Of a stretch of 64,000 nt of DNA, positions 1 to 8,810 are shown piece by piece. Numbering within the stretch: the first letter of the stretch is position 1; every line of letters starts with the position of its first letter. Position numbers and translations under genes: made by a program. Origin of the DNA: an uncultured Paraprevotella sp. (GTDB taxonomy: Bacteria; Bacteroidota; Bacteroidia; Bacteroidales; Bacteroidaceae); assembly GCA_944320775.1 (NCBI GenBank), contig CALUIV010000005.1, positions 1-64,000 on the forward strand. The letters run 5' to 3'. The notes beneath the pieces are model-generated. The model made no database searches. It saw only the letters and a list, made by a program, of their open reading frames with translations, and was not told the DNA's origin.

Positions 1-1
1 A

Positions 2-121
2 GAGCATTGTATTAACAATAACGAGGGCGTTTTGTACTACGTTTTTAGGAACGTAGAACTGGACACCCTAACAAATAGCCTTGTTTACATCAATAAATGG
101 GAAACCAGTCATAAAGGCTGA
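2..121 (+). CDS. Open 5'-partial frame, probably the detached upstream part of the tail protein
   Basis: This frame is open from the left edge to a TGA at 119-121. Its last useful residues read roughly VELDTLTNSL, after which it becomes unconvincing. The frame of the next gene continues at the same spot with FTSINGKPVIKAENID. Reading the first frame up to about base 80 and then dropping one base in the CCTTGTTT tract (79-86) gives a smooth tail-fibre-like protein, so this is probably the N-terminal part of one gene split by a one-base change. A programmed frameshift or a separate upstream gene with a short overlap are alternatives. The upstream part lies outside the window. Confidence 0.35.
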   Translation, partial: EHCINNNEGVLYYVFRNVELDTLTNSLVYINKWETSHKG

Positions 122-701
122 AAATATTGATGTTCAAAATCTTACAGCAAGCGCAATACAGGTTGATTCTGATACAAAAGATTCCTACACTATTATCGAT
201 GGAAAGAGAGCAGACATAGATATGGGATCTTATGTAGAAGCCTACGGTTATAAGCAAAACAGAATGATTATAACTCAGGATGCTCCAGTGTCAGGTTCAG
301 TCACAGAAAATAGGACTATCATCAAAATGACCGGATCTAAAGTGATGGGAAGCACGAAGAATCCAACAACTTTAGAGCTGAGTAATAATCTTCTTAAGAT
401 GGAGTATCTGGCTAGTAATGCAACGTCAGGTAGCTTTATGGAATTGCACGAAAATTATATTAAATTCGTCAGCAAGGCAGTTTCAAGTGTAGGATCACCG
501 AGGGAGCACATAGCAATAGGAAATGCAGGAATCGAAATATTCTCTAAGAGTCAGAATCACTACTATAATGGCTATACAGGAACAATTCAGTTGGCAACAG
601 GAAATTACGCCAAATTTTACAACGGCATAATGATAGGATTTACTTCTACATTAGGAGGTTTCCCGACAGCAGGAAAGCAATTGTATACAGAAACATTTTA
701 A
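81..701 (+). CDS. Phage tail/fibre-like protein, C-terminal part
   Basis: The product is 206 residues counted from a TTG codon; there is no in-frame ATG near the 5' end, and in-frame stops lie just upstream at 54-56 and 75-77. Residues 1-30 (INGKPVIKAENIDVQNLTAS) follow the pattern of Bacteroidales prophage tail proteins, in which short beta-strand repeats alternate 'IKAENI' and 'NLTA' units. The rest is Ser/Thr/Gly-rich and beta-predicted, with no enzyme motif. The lack of a normal start suggests it is the 3' part of a larger gene whose upstream frame is at 2-121. With the small gene behind it, it probably marks the end of a tail module of a prophage or prophage remnant. Family assignment is from sequence style only. 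Confidence 0.45.
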   Translation: MFTSINGKPVIKAENIDVQNLTASAIQVDSDTKDSYTIIDGKRADIDMGSYVEAYGYKQNRMIITQDAPVSGSVTENRTIIKMTGSKVMGSTKNPTTLELSNNLLKMEYLASNATSGSFMELHENYIKFVSKAVSSVGSPREHIAIGNAGIEIFSKSQNHYYNGYTGTIQLATGNYAKFYNGIMIGFTSTLGGFPTAGKQLYTETF

Positions 702-717
702 ATAATAAGTATGAAAT

Positions 718-984
718 ATGGAAATACAAGAAGTAAAAACAGTGATTAAAGCTACGCAAAGAACAGATAATGCTTTATATGTGATTCAGTACATATTCCA
801 GGAAAAAAAACTGGAATATGTACGGACAGATGTTATAGTTGAGCCTGAAGAATCTCCACTCAGGATTGGAAGTATCGAATGGCAAAACAATACGATTAAT
901 ATTCAAGATTTTCCTCTCAATGAAAAGACTCATATTTACATATCTGATTTTAATGATATTGTAGTTGATATACAAAGTATTTAA
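718..984 (+). CDS. Small hypothetical protein following the tail-like gene
   Basis: An 88-residue acidic protein starts at ATG 718, 16 bases after the tail-like gene, so it is probably co-transcribed. It has no signal peptide or membrane segment. The sequence alternates charged and hydrophobic residues (VIVEPEESPLRIGSIEW), as in small beta-rich phage accessory proteins encoded behind tail genes. I do not recognise a family. It is the last credible gene before the decayed stretch that leads to tRNA-Lys. Confidence 0.45.
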   Translation: MEIQEVKTVIKATQRTDNALYVIQYIFQEKKLEYVRTDVIVEPEESPLRIGSIEWQNNTINIQDFPLNEKTHIYISDFNDIVVDIQSI

Positions 985-1002
985 AAATTATTTTCAGAGG
1001 TA

Positions 1003-1224
1003 TCACCTAGTGATAAAACAAACATTTCGTTTTGAGTTAAAATAACCAAATATTAATTGAATCAATACATTTTGTTTTACCAATATGCCACAAATCGTTT
1101 TGCGGTTTATAAAATCCTCCAGAAAGATATCTAAAGTCAAAGAGTCTGAATGTAGGGTCTGGGCATTTGCTAGAACAGATACAACGAAAAACTGCAATCC
1201 AACGATGAAATACCTTATACTCAT
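1003..1224 (-). pseudogene. Truncated N-terminus of an exported protein (73 codons)
   Basis: The frame starts at an ATG (1224 reading down) with a good signal peptide: a short n-region (MSIRY), a hydrophobic core (FIVGLQFFVVSVL) and an ANA/Q cleavage site typical of Bacteroidota. About 30 plausible mature residues follow (TLHSDSLTLDIFLEDFINRK), then the sequence becomes low quality (NVLIQLIFGYFNSKR) and stops. This looks like the first part of a secreted or outer-membrane protein gene cut off by a rearrangement, perhaps by the element on its left. It could also be a chance open frame; the signal peptide is the main argument against that. Confidence 0.35.
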
Positions 1225-1295
1225 GGCTTGCTTATTTAAGGTTTACTCTTCCTTACTGCCTTCAAAAACGATTACGACAGTATAGGAGTTTAAAT

Positions 1296-1499
1296 TTAAT
1301 CATTATTTCTTAGGTTTTCACGTTCAGATGGTGAAAAATGCAGCATCACATACGGTACACATTCAATATGATGCAGTAGATCCATGCCGGAAGCCTTTGT
1401 AAATCAGTTTTTAGTTTTGCCAAAAGTGAGAGCCAGATTCAGATGTGATACCAGACAGTTGTCGTTCATAGAAGTGTCCTGATATTCCTGCGGTGTATA
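1296..1499 (-). pseudogene. Decayed gene scraps, possible outer-membrane protein C-terminus
   Basis: On the minus strand, 1499 down to 1404 encodes YTPQEYQDTSMNDN followed by LVSHLNLALTFGKTKN and a stop. The alternating pattern ending in an aromatic residue near the C-terminus resembles the last strand of a beta-barrel. The same frame then has a 29-codon ORF (1385 down to 1296). Upstream the frame is closed by tandem TGA codons, so at most a fragment survives. Together with the truncated exported-protein start at 1003-1224, this fills the 600-base stretch 985-1585, in which I see no intact gene. Confidence 0.25.
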
Positions 1500-1543
1500 T
1501 CATCAAAAAAGTTCAACCAGTTGAATTCCAATAGCAGTAGATT

Positions 1544-1580
1544 CAGAAAAAAGAAAAGGTCTTCATTTCTGAAGACCTTT
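1544..1580 (-). terminator. Rho-independent terminator of tRNA-Lys
   Basis: A perfect 11-bp stem (1555-1565 with 1570-1580) with a 4-base loop is followed on the minus strand by a T-rich run. It begins five bases beyond the 3' end of tRNA-Lys and is correctly oriented to end its transcript. Confidence 0.75.
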
Positions 1581-1585
1581 CCGAG

Positions 1586-1658
1586 TGATTCGTTTGGGGC
1601 TCGAACCCAAGACCCCAACATTAAAAGTGTTGTGCTCTACCTGCTGAGCTAACGAATC
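1586..1658 (-). tRNA. tRNA-Lys (anticodon UUU)
   Basis: The minus strand folds into a standard 73-base cloverleaf: acceptor GATTCGT/ACGAATC with discriminator A, D-stem GCTC/GAGC, anticodon stem CAACA/TGTTG around the loop CTTTTAA (anticodon TTT, lysine), and T-arm TTGGG-TTCGAGC-CCCAA. CCA is not encoded. Its 3' end faces the phage-like sequences at 1-1000, the arrangement expected if an element integrated at the tRNA 3' end. Confidence 0.95.
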
Positions 1659-1761
1659 AGCCTAATTGCTTTTTGCGATGCAAAGATAATGCTTTTTCTT
1701 TTATAAACCAAATAAATATGTGAAAAAGTGGATTTTTATATGAGGTTTGCCGATAAATCCG

Positions 1762-1769
1762 TATATTTG
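1762..1769 (+). promoter_or_regulatory. Candidate -7 element for glyQS
   Basis: TATATTTG matches the Bacteroidota primary sigma -7 consensus TAnnTTTG and lies 57 bases before the glyQS start codon. A clear -33 TTTG at the usual spacing is not obvious. Confidence 0.5.
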
Positions 1770-1825
1770 CAAACTATAGTAAGAAATGAATAATCAGAGA
1801 ATATAATCAAATAAATAGCTAAAAG

Positions 1826-3367
1826 ATGGCACAAGAAGATGTTTTTAAGAAAATCGTAGCTCATTGTAAAGAGTATGGTTTTGTTTTCCCTTCCAGTGAT
1901 ATTTATGATGGTTTGGGTGCTGTTTATGACTATGGTCAGAATGGTGTGGAACTGAAAAACAATATCAAACAATATTGGTGGCAGAGCATGGTACTTCTGC
2001 ACGAAAATATTGTGGGCATTGATGCCGCAATCTTTATGCATCCGACGACATGGAAGGCAAGTGGTCATGTGGATGCATTCAACGACCCGTTGATTGACAA
2101 CCGCGACAGTAAGAAACGTTATCGTGCAGATGTTTTGATCGAGGATCAGATTGCCAAATACGACGAAAAAATAAATAAGGAAATAGCTAAGGCTGCCAAG
2201 AAATTTGGCGATAGTTTTGATGAGGCTAAGTTCCGTGAGACAAATCTCCGTGTTTTGGAGCATGTGCAAAAACGCGAAGCATTGCATCAGCGTTTCAGCG
2301 ATGCCATGAATGCAAATAACCTGGAGGAACTGAAGCAGATTATCCTTGATGAAGGCATTGTTTGTCCAATCAGCGGTACGCACAACTGGACAGATGTCCG
2401 TCAGTTCAATCTTATGTTTAAGACCGAAGTAGGATCAACAGCAGAAGGAACATCTACTATATATCTCCGTCCGGAAACGGCACAGGGTATCTTTGTAAAT
2501 TATTTGAATGTGCAGAAGACCGGACGTATGAAATTACCTTTCGGTATAGCACAGATCGGTAAGGCGTTCCGTAATGAAATTGTAGCCCGTCAGTTTATCT
2601 TCCGCATGCGCGAATTTGAGCAGATGGAGATGCAGTTCTTCGTGAAACCGGGTACGGAACTGGAGTGGTTCAACAATTGGAAGAAGACCCGTATGGCTTG
2701 GCATCAGGCTTTGGGATTCGGTGCTGAGAACTATCGTTTCCACGACCATGAAAAGTTGGCGCATTATGCAAATGCAGCAACTGATATCGAGTTCCATATG
2801 CCTTTCGGATTTAAAGAAGTAGAGGGAATTCACAGTCGTACGAACTTTGACTTGAGCCAGCACGCTAAGTATTCTGGAAAGAAAATCGAATATTTTGATC
2901 CGGAAACGAACGAAAGCTATACACCGTATGTGATCGAAACCTCTATTGGTGTGGATCGTATGTTCCTGTCCATCATGTGTCACAGCTATCAGGAAGAACA
3001 ATTGGAAAATGGCGAAACACGTGTTGTTCTGAAGTTGCCGGCAGCATTGGCTCCTGTGAAACTGGCGGTAATGCCGTTGGTAAAAAAAGATGGACTGCCA
3101 GAAAAAGCACATGAGATAATCAGCGACCTGCGTTTCCATTTCAATTGTAAATATGATGAGAAAGATTCTATCGGTAAGCGTTATCGTCGTCAGGATGCCG
3201 TGGGAACTCCGTTCTGTATTACAGTAGACTATGATACATTGAAAGACAATACGGTAACATTGCGCGATCGTGATACGATGGAACAGAAGCGTGTGGCAAT
3301 ATCTGATTTGCGTAATTTGATTGAGGATCAGGTAAGCATCACTTCCTTATTGAAGAAAATTTTATAA
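1826..3367 (+). CDS. glyQS: Glycine--tRNA ligase, homodimeric type
   Basis: This class II aminoacyl-tRNA synthetase charges tRNA-Gly in the cytosol. The 513-residue length and single-chain layout match the alpha2 (eukaryote/Gram-positive/Bacteroidota) type, not the split GlyQ/GlyS type. The N-terminal region carries GLGAVYDYG; motif 2 (FRNEI) is near residue 250; motif 3 (ETSIGVDRMFL) is near 375. The anticodon-binding domain fills the last about 100 residues (LAVMPLVKK onward). The start ATG at 1826 gives the usual N-terminus for the family. It is preceded by its own promoter-like element and followed 16 bases later by an FKBP lipoprotein gene, possibly on the same transcript. Confidence 0.95.
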   Translation: MAQEDVFKKIVAHCKEYGFVFPSSDIYDGLGAVYDYGQNGVELKNNIKQYWWQSMVLLHENIVGIDAAIFMHPTTWKASGHVDAFNDPLIDNRDSKKRYRADVLIEDQIAKYDEKINKEIAKAAKKFGDSFDEAKFRETNLRVLEHVQKREALHQRFSDAMNANNLEELKQIILDEGIVCPISGTHNWTDVRQFNLMFKTEVGSTAEGTSTIYLRPETAQGIFVNYLNVQKTGRMKLPFGIAQIGKAFRNEIVARQFIFRMREFEQMEMQFFVKPGTELEWFNNWKKTRMAWHQALGFGAENYRFHDHEKLAHYANAATDIEFHMPFGFKEVEGIHSRTNFDLSQHAKYSGKKIEYFDPETNESYTPYVIETSIGVDRMFLSIMCHSYQEEQLENGETRVVLKLPAALAPVKLAVMPLVKKDGLPEKAHEIISDLRFHFNCKYDEKDSIGKRYRRQDAVGTPFCITVDYDTLKDNTVTLRDRDTMEQKRVAISDLRNLIEDQVSITSLLKKIL

Positions 3368-3383
3368 TTTCCTTTGACATAAC

Positions 3384-4055
3384 ATGTTCATGAAAAAAAA
3401 TATTTTGTATTTCTACCTGCTGTTGGCGGGTCTGCTTTTGGGGGTCGCATCATGTAGCGAACAGTCGGATGACTTCAATAAGTATGCAGACTGGAAGTCG
3501 CGTAATGCTTTATATTTCCAGAATGTGGCAGATACGGCCCGGACAGAGATAGCTAAAGCAAAGGCTTTGTATGGCGAACAGTGGCAAGAACATTGTGAGT
3601 GGCGTATGTTTCGTTCGCTCTCTCAGGATCCGGATATGGAAGGAACTGTAACGGATTCAGTTCTTGTTAAAGTGTTGCAGCAAGGTTCCGGTAAAGGTTG
3701 TCCTATGTGGACAGATACGGTAAGAGTCCATTATCGGGGGCTGTTTATGCCGACAAGAGATATTGTCAATGGTAAGGATACAGTCATACAGGATGTTTTT
3801 GAAAGTACGTTTACTCCACCGTTGGATTTAAAGACGGCTTTCCCGGTTCTTTCAAGTGTATCTTCGCTGATCGATGGATTTTCTACATCCTTGCAGTATA
3901 TGCATTGTGGAGATTATTGGCGGATTTATATTCCACAGAATCTGGGGTATGGTTCGAATGCCAAAACCTCGATCCCGGCTTATTCAACCTTAATCTTTGA
4001 TTTGTATCTGGTTGATTATTTTGTACCAGGAGAGGAAATTCCGGATTGGAACTAA
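3384..4055 (+). CDS. FKBP-type peptidyl-prolyl isomerase lipoprotein
   Basis: The 223-residue protein has a lipoprotein signal peptide (LLLGVASC, lipidated Cys near residue 24), so it is anchored in a membrane facing the periplasm or surface. The C-terminal half from about residue 100 is an FKBP domain: VRVHYRG in the first strand, a phenylalanine-containing DVFESTF segment, and the ending YGSNAKTSIPAYSTLIFDLYLV, where IPAYSTLIFD is the family's hallmark. It probably catalyses proline isomerisation during folding of exported proteins. A second ATG six bases downstream (3390) is an equally plausible start. A strong hairpin terminator follows the stop. Three further FKBP paralogues lie at 51.4-53.9 kb. 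Confidence 0.88.
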   Translation: MFMKKNILYFYLLLAGLLLGVASCSEQSDDFNKYADWKSRNALYFQNVADTARTEIAKAKALYGEQWQEHCEWRMFRSLSQDPDMEGTVTDSVLVKVLQQGSGKGCPMWTDTVRVHYRGLFMPTRDIVNGKDTVIQDVFESTFTPPLDLKTAFPVLSSVSSLIDGFSTSLQYMHCGDYWRIYIPQNLGYGSNAKTSIPAYSTLIFDLYLVDYFVPGEEIPDWN

Positions 4056-4070
4056 TAAGATAATAAATAA

Positions 4071-4104
4071 AAAAGGTCATTTCTCAAGAAATGACCTTTT
4101 TTTT
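4071..4104. terminator. Bidirectional terminator between the FKBP gene and asd
   Basis: A 12- to 14-bp near-perfect stem built on AAAAGGTCATTTCT has A-runs on the left and T-runs on the right. It therefore works as an intrinsic terminator for both convergent genes. Confidence 0.85.
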
Positions 4105-4122
4105 AGACCTTATATGAGGTTC

Positions 4123-5133
4123 TTATTTGATATTGCCTACCTTTATTAAATATTCTGCAATTTGAACGGCATTCAATGCTGCGCCTTTTTTAATCTGATC
4201 GCCAACGATCCAGAATGTCAGACCATTTTCGTTTGCAAGATCTTTACGGACGCGTCCGACATAGACATCGTCTTTACCGGCAAGGAATAACGGCATCGGA
4301 TAGACTTTGTTCTGTGGATCGTCCATTAATTGCAAGCCTTCGGCACTGGCAAATGCCTGTTGTGCTTCTTCTACACTGATTGGACGCTCTGTTTCTACCC
4401 AAATGGCTTCTGAGTGTGAACGAAGAGCCGGTACACGTACACACATAGCAGAACATTGAACATCGCTATGCATGATTTTGCGGGTTTCGTTGAACATCTT
4501 CATCTCTTCTTTTGTGTAGCCGTTGTCCTGGAAAACATCGATCTGTGGAATTACATTATAAGCCAGCTGATAAGCAAACTTGTTGACGGTAACAGGTTTG
4601 TTTTCTATGATTTCTTTATATTGCTGGTGCAGTTCTTCCATAGCTGCAGCACCGGCTCCACTTGCAGCCTGATAGCTGGCAATGTGAATGCGCTTGATAT
4701 GGCTCAGATTTTCAAGTGGCTGTAAAGCAACTACCATCATAATCGTTGTACAGTTTGGATTGGCAATGATGCCGCGTGGACGGTTCAAAGCATCTTCTGC
4801 GTTACATTCCGGAACAACCAATGGTACATCGTTGTCCATACGGAATGCACTGGAATTATCGATCATGACAGCGCCATATTTTGTAATGTCGGCAGCATAT
4901 TCTTTTGAGATTCCAGCTCCGGCTGAGGTAAAAGCGATATCAACACCTTTGAAATCGTCATTGTGCTGCAATAGTTTCACTTCTATTTCTTTACCGCGGA
5001 ACGTGTATTTCTTACCGGCACTACGTTCAGAACCGAATAATACTAGTTCATCAATAGGGAAGTTTCTCTCATCGAGAACGCGCAGGAACTCCTGTCCAAC
5101 GGCGCCGCTGGCACCAACAATAGCTACTTTCAT
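4123..5133 (-). CDS. asd: Aspartate-semialdehyde dehydrogenase
   Basis: The enzyme reduces beta-aspartyl phosphate to aspartate semialdehyde with NADPH, feeding lysine/diaminopimelate, threonine and methionine synthesis. The N-terminal nucleotide-binding loop is [11 protein letters not shown] (6-16) and the active-site cysteine is Cys128 in ANPNCTT. The C-terminal half carries the substrate-binding arginine/histidine segment ([14 protein letters not shown]). At 336 residues it has normal length. It is convergent with the FKBP gene and divergent from the antiporter gene, with its own promoter-like element. Confidence 0.95.
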   Translation of the reverse strand: MKVAIVGASGAVGQEFLRVLDERNFPIDELVLFGSERSAGKKYTFRGKEIEVKLLQHNDDFKGVDIAFTSAGAGISKEYAADITKYGAVMIDNSSAFRMDNDVPLVVPECNAEDALNRPRGIIANPNCTTIMMVVALQPLENLSHIKRIHIASYQAASGAGAAAMEELHQQYKEIIENKPVTVNKFAYQLAYNVIPQIDVFQDNGYTKEEMKMFNETRKIMHSDVQCSAMCVRVPALRSHSEAIWVETERPISVEEAQQAFASAEGLQLMDDPQNKVYPMPLFLAGKDDVYVGRVRKDLANENGLTFWIVGDQIKKGAALNAVQIAEYLIKVGNIK

Positions 5134-5169
5134 TTTATTTTTCTTTAAAAATTTTGATCATTTCAGTTG

Positions 5170-5177
5170 CAAAAATA
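5170..5177 (-). promoter_or_regulatory. Candidate -7 element for asd
   Basis: On the minus strand the sequence reads TATTTTTG, an exact TAnnTTTG match, 36 bases before the asd start codon. A weaker version on the plus strand (TTTCTTTG, 5222-5229) precedes the divergent antiporter gene. Confidence 0.5.
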
Positions 5178-5252
5178 GGTATTTTATTAGAATACTAGGA
5201 TAAAAAATGGAATCTTTTTCGTTTCTTTGCATAAGAATAAAACATTTATTAT

Positions 5253-7388
5253 ATGGACCTGACTGCTTTTTCCCCTTATTTACCGATAACTGATCCTACG
5301 TGGATATTTTTTCTGGTTTTGTGTATAATTTTGTTTGCGCCAGTGTTGTTGGGTAAACTTCGTATTCCGCATATTATTGGAATGATTTTGGCTGGAGTAT
5401 TAGTCGGACCTCATGGCTTTCATGTATTGGATAAGGACAGCAGTTTTGACTTGTTTGGTAAGGTCGGACTTTATTACATCATGTTTCTTGCCAGTCTGGA
5501 AATGGATATGCAAGACATGAAGCGGATCAGAAATAAGGCTTTGGTTTTGGGATTGACTGCATTTATTTTTCCTTTGGCTTTAGGTATAGTGGCGAACACC
5601 TGGATGTTGGGATATAATCTGATTACTTCCATTTTATTGGCCAGCATGTATGCGTCACATACATTGATTGCTTATCCAATCGTGATTCGATATGGAATTT
5701 CGAGACAGCGAAGTGTCAGTATCGCCGTGGGGGGAACGATTGTAACTGATACACTTACGTTGCTGGTTCTTGCAGTTATATCGGGAATGTTTAAGGAGTC
5801 GACTGGAGACTGGTTCTGGAGCCTGATGTTTCTTAAGGTGATGTTGGTGGGTGGTTTTATGATTTTTGCCTTTCCAAGAATCGGACGTTGGTTTTTCCGT
5901 CGTTATAATGACGGTGTCGTACAATATATTTTTGTCCTGGCGATGGTCTTTTTGGGTGCAGGACTTATGGAGGTTGCCGGGATGGAAGGTATCTTGGGAG
6001 CATTCTTAGCCGGAATTGTACTGAACCGGTTGATTCCAAGGTCTTCACCGTTAATGAATCATTTGGAGTTTGTGGGAAATGCTTTGTTTATTCCCTATTT
6101 CCTGATCAGTGTCGGTATGATTATCGATGTGCGGGTCATTTTGGGAGAAGGAGATGCTCTGAAAGTTGCTACGGTGATGATCGTCATTGCCTTGCTCGGT
6201 AAATGGATTGCTTCTTTTGTTACCCAAAAAATCTATAAAATGAGCGGTTTAGAACGTGATCTGATGTTTGGTTTGAGTAATGCTCAGGCTGCGGCAACAT
6301 TGGCGGCTGTATTGGTCGGCTACAATATTTTTCTGCCAAACGGAGAACGTTTGCTGGACGAAGATGTCTTAAATGGAACAGTCATTCTGATTTTGGTGAC
6401 ATGTGTGGTAAGTTCGTTTATTACAGAGCATGCTTCACGAAAAATGGCGGTACAAGCCGGAACGGATATAGAAGAACAGCCGGTTGAAGATGAGAAGGTC
6501 CTGATAGCTTTGGCATATCCTGAAACCGTTGAGCCGATTGTCAATATTGGCTTAATGATGCGTAAAGAGGATTGTGAGTTTCCCATGGTTGCTCTTAATG
6601 TTGTATTAGATGATGACGATGCAGCACGTGAACGTGGAAAAAAATTGCTGGAACATGCCACAAAAATAGCTAGTATGGCCAATGTGCCTATGCAGGGGAA
6701 GGTGCGTTTGGCGACAAACCTGGCAAATGGAATCATTCATGCTATGAAAGAGAATGATTATTCAGAAGTGATTGTCGGTTTACATATCCAGTCTTCTCCG
6801 ACGGAATCTTTTTTCGGTCCGGTATTGTTGAATCTGTTGAGCGGACTGAATCGTCAGATTATGATGGTAAGAAGTACGATGCCGATCAACACGATTCGTC
6901 GTATTTTTGTGGCAATACCTGCCAAGGCTGAATTTGAGGCCGGATTTACACATTGGGTGGAACGGGTTGCACGTTTGGCTGCAGGCCTGGGTTGCCGTAT
7001 CTTATATTTTGGACATCCCAAGACCTTGGCGCATATTCAGAAATATTTGGGTAAGTATCATCCGTCAGTTCGTGCAGAATATCATGAAACAGATGGAGGA
7101 AATGAACTGAAAAATTTGGCGAAACAAATTCGGGAAGATTATCTGTTGGTCGTGGTTTGCGCCCGGAGAGGTTCTATTTCTTTCCGTCCCTCATTTGAAA
7201 ATATTCCAAAACAGATAAAAAAATATTATATGAAAAATAGTCTGTTGTTGGTTTTCCCGGACGCTTATGCAGCTAATGTTACTCCGGATATGAGTATCAT
7301 GCAGCCTCGAAATGCTAGAGATCGTTATGAATCGTCGAGCGAATGGTTTGGACCTTGGAAAAAAATTAAGGAAAATGATGAACGATGA
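5253..7388 (+). CDS. Cation/proton antiporter (CPA2/Kef-type) with C-terminal USP-like domains
   Basis: This 711-residue inner-membrane protein has about 12 hydrophobic segments in residues 15-395 forming the Na+/H+ exchanger fold. Typical marks are RIPHIIGMILAGVLVGPHG at the second segment and the conserved GLSNAQAAATLAAVLVGYN segment near 345. The remaining about 300 soluble residues resemble two universal-stress-like domains rather than the RCK domain of KefB/C, for example the IVGLHIQSSPTESFFGP segment. It probably exchanges K+ or Na+ for protons; the ion cannot be told from sequence. Its last 14 bases overlap the start of the next gene, so the two are translationally coupled. Confidence 0.85.
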   Translation: MDLTAFSPYLPITDPTWIFFLVLCIILFAPVLLGKLRIPHIIGMILAGVLVGPHGFHVLDKDSSFDLFGKVGLYYIMFLASLEMDMQDMKRIRNKALVLGLTAFIFPLALGIVANTWMLGYNLITSILLASMYASHTLIAYPIVIRYGISRQRSVSIAVGGTIVTDTLTLLVLAVISGMFKESTGDWFWSLMFLKVMLVGGFMIFAFPRIGRWFFRRYNDGVVQYIFVLAMVFLGAGLMEVAGMEGILGAFLAGIVLNRLIPRSSPLMNHLEFVGNALFIPYFLISVGMIIDVRVILGEGDALKVATVMIVIALLGKWIASFVTQKIYKMSGLERDLMFGLSNAQAAATLAAVLVGYNIFLPNGERLLDEDVLNGTVILILVTCVVSSFITEHASRKMAVQAGTDIEEQPVEDEKVLIALAYPETVEPIVNIGLMMRKEDCEFPMVALNVVLDDDDAARERGKKLLEHATKIASMANVPMQGKVRLATNLANGIIHAMKENDYSEVIVGLHIQSSPTESFFGPVLLNLLSGLNRQIMMVRSTMPINTIRRIFVAIPAKAEFEAGFTHWVERVARLAAGLGCRILYFGHPKTLAHIQKYLGKYHPSVRAEYHETDGGNELKNLAKQIREDYLLVVVCARRGSISFRPSFENIPKQIKKYYMKNSLLLVFPDAYAANVTPDMSIMQPRNARDRYESSSEWFGPWKKIKENDER

Positions 7389-8097
7389 ATATTTAAATTG
7401 GCAGGAAAGAACAAGACAATTATTGGGACAAGAGAAATCGGAACGGTTGGAACAAGCACGTGTTTTGATTGTTGGATTGGGTGGAGTCGGTGGATATGCG
7501 GCCGAGATGCTTGTGCGAGCCGGTATCGGACATTTGACTATTATTGATGCGGATGTGGTTCAGGCAAGCAATATCAACAGACAGTTATGTGCCTTGCATT
7601 CTACCTTGGGTTTGCCGAAAGTAGAAGTATTGGCTACGAGATTCCGAGATATTAATCCGAAAATATCGTTAGATATTCGTCCTTTATATTTGAGTGAAGA
7701 GATGATTCCTGATATATTGGAACAGGATCAGTATGATTTTATAGTGGATGCAATAGATACGATTGCTCCAAAATGTTCCTTGATTGTGGAAGCTTATAAG
7801 CATAAGATTCCGATAATATCCAGTATGGGGGCAGGCGCTAAAGCGGATGTAACCAAGATACAATATGCCGATTTGTGGAAAACCAGTAATTGCGGATTAA
7901 GCAAGGCGGTAAGAACCCGTCTTAAAAGATTAGGTTTTCGGCAGCGGGTTCCAGTTGTATTTAGTAGTCAGCAGGCTGATCTAAAAGCGATAATTCCAGT
8001 TAATGAACAGAATAAAAAATCAACGACAGGGACTGTCAGTTATATGCCTGCAGTCTTTGGGTGTTATCTGGCACAATATGTGCTGTTGAAATTGTAA
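7375..8097 (+). CDS. tcdA: ThiF/HesA-family enzyme, TcdA-like tRNA threonylcarbamoyladenosine dehydratase
   Basis: The 240-residue E1-like enzyme has the ATP/nucleotide-binding loop VLIVGLGGVGGYAAEML near residues 28-44, followed by TIIDADVVQASNINRQ, the signature of the ThiF/MoeB fold. The DAIDTIAPK segment and the length fit TcdA (YgdL/CsdL), which uses ATP to cyclise t6A37 in tRNA; this is less certain than the fold. The frame is open further upstream, but ATG 7375 or 7378 at the antiporter stop gives the family's normal N-terminus (NDEYLNWQERT). It overlaps the preceding gene and lies six bases before the lolD-like gene. Confidence 0.85.
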   Translation: MMNDEYLNWQERTRQLLGQEKSERLEQARVLIVGLGGVGGYAAEMLVRAGIGHLTIIDADVVQASNINRQLCALHSTLGLPKVEVLATRFRDINPKISLDIRPLYLSEEMIPDILEQDQYDFIVDAIDTIAPKCSLIVEAYKHKIPIISSMGAGAKADVTKIQYADLWKTSNCGLSKAVRTRLKRLGFRQRVPVVFSSQQADLKAIIPVNEQNKKSTTGTVSYMPAVFGCYLAQYVLLKL

Positions 8098-8103
8098 TGA
8101 GAT

Positions 8104-8808
8104 ATGTCTATGATAGAATTGAAAGGAATAACAAAAAGCTTTGATACGCTTTGTGTCCTTAAAGGTATAGATTTGTGTATTGACAAAGGAGAGGTTGTGA
8201 GTATTGTGGGACCAAGTGGAGCCGGCAAGACAACTTTGCTTCAGATTATGGGATCGCTGGATAAGCCTGATAGCGGTACGGTTGTTCTGGATGGTGTGGA
8301 TATGAATACATTACGAGGGAAAGAGATGGCACATTTCAGAAATACCAAAATAGGTTTTGTATTTCAGTTTCATCAATTATTGCCAGAATTTACGGCATTG
8401 GAAAATGTGATGATTCCTGCATTTATTGCTGGTCGGTCGGAGAAAGATGCACGCAGCAGTGCCCTTGAATTACTTCGGTTTATGGGAGTAGAGGAGCGTG
8501 CAGCACATAAACCGAATGAATTGTCAGGAGGAGAGAAACAGCGTGTGGCTGTAGCTCGGGCCTTGATTAATCATCCGGCGGTTGTTTTGGCAGACGAACC
8601 TTCTGGTAGTCTGGATACTAAAAATAAAGAAGAATTACATCAGTTGTTTTTTGATCTGCGTGACCGTTTTGGACAGACTTTTGTTATTGTAACGCATGAT
8701 GAGACATTAGCAAAAATAACGGATCGTACAATTCATATGCAAGATGGTCTGATTTTGAATGAGTCGTTTATGAATGGTATGAGTATGAATAATCAAAAAC
8801 AGGAATAA
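8104..8808 (+). CDS. lolD: LolD-like ABC transporter ATP-binding protein
   Basis: The 234-residue ATPase contains all ABC motifs: Walker [10 protein letters not shown] (36-44), signature LSGGEKQR, Walker [10 protein letters not shown], and the switch-region histidine in VTHDE. The pattern ([16 protein letters not shown]) is that of the MacB/LolD class, which powers release of lipoproteins from the inner membrane. No LolC/E permease is encoded nearby, so the partner is elsewhere and the lolD label is by similarity of subfamily. It sits between tcdA and the cysteine synthase gene with gaps of six and two bases, clearly one transcript. Confidence 0.82.
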   Translation: MSMIELKGITKSFDTLCVLKGIDLCIDKGEVVSIVGPSGAGKTTLLQIMGSLDKPDSGTVVLDGVDMNTLRGKEMAHFRNTKIGFVFQFHQLLPEFTALENVMIPAFIAGRSEKDARSSALELLRFMGVEERAAHKPNELSGGEKQRVAVARALINHPAVVLADEPSGSLDTKNKEELHQLFFDLRDRFGQTFVIVTHDETLAKITDRTIHMQDGLILNESFMNGMSMNNQKQE

Positions 8809-8810
8809 TC

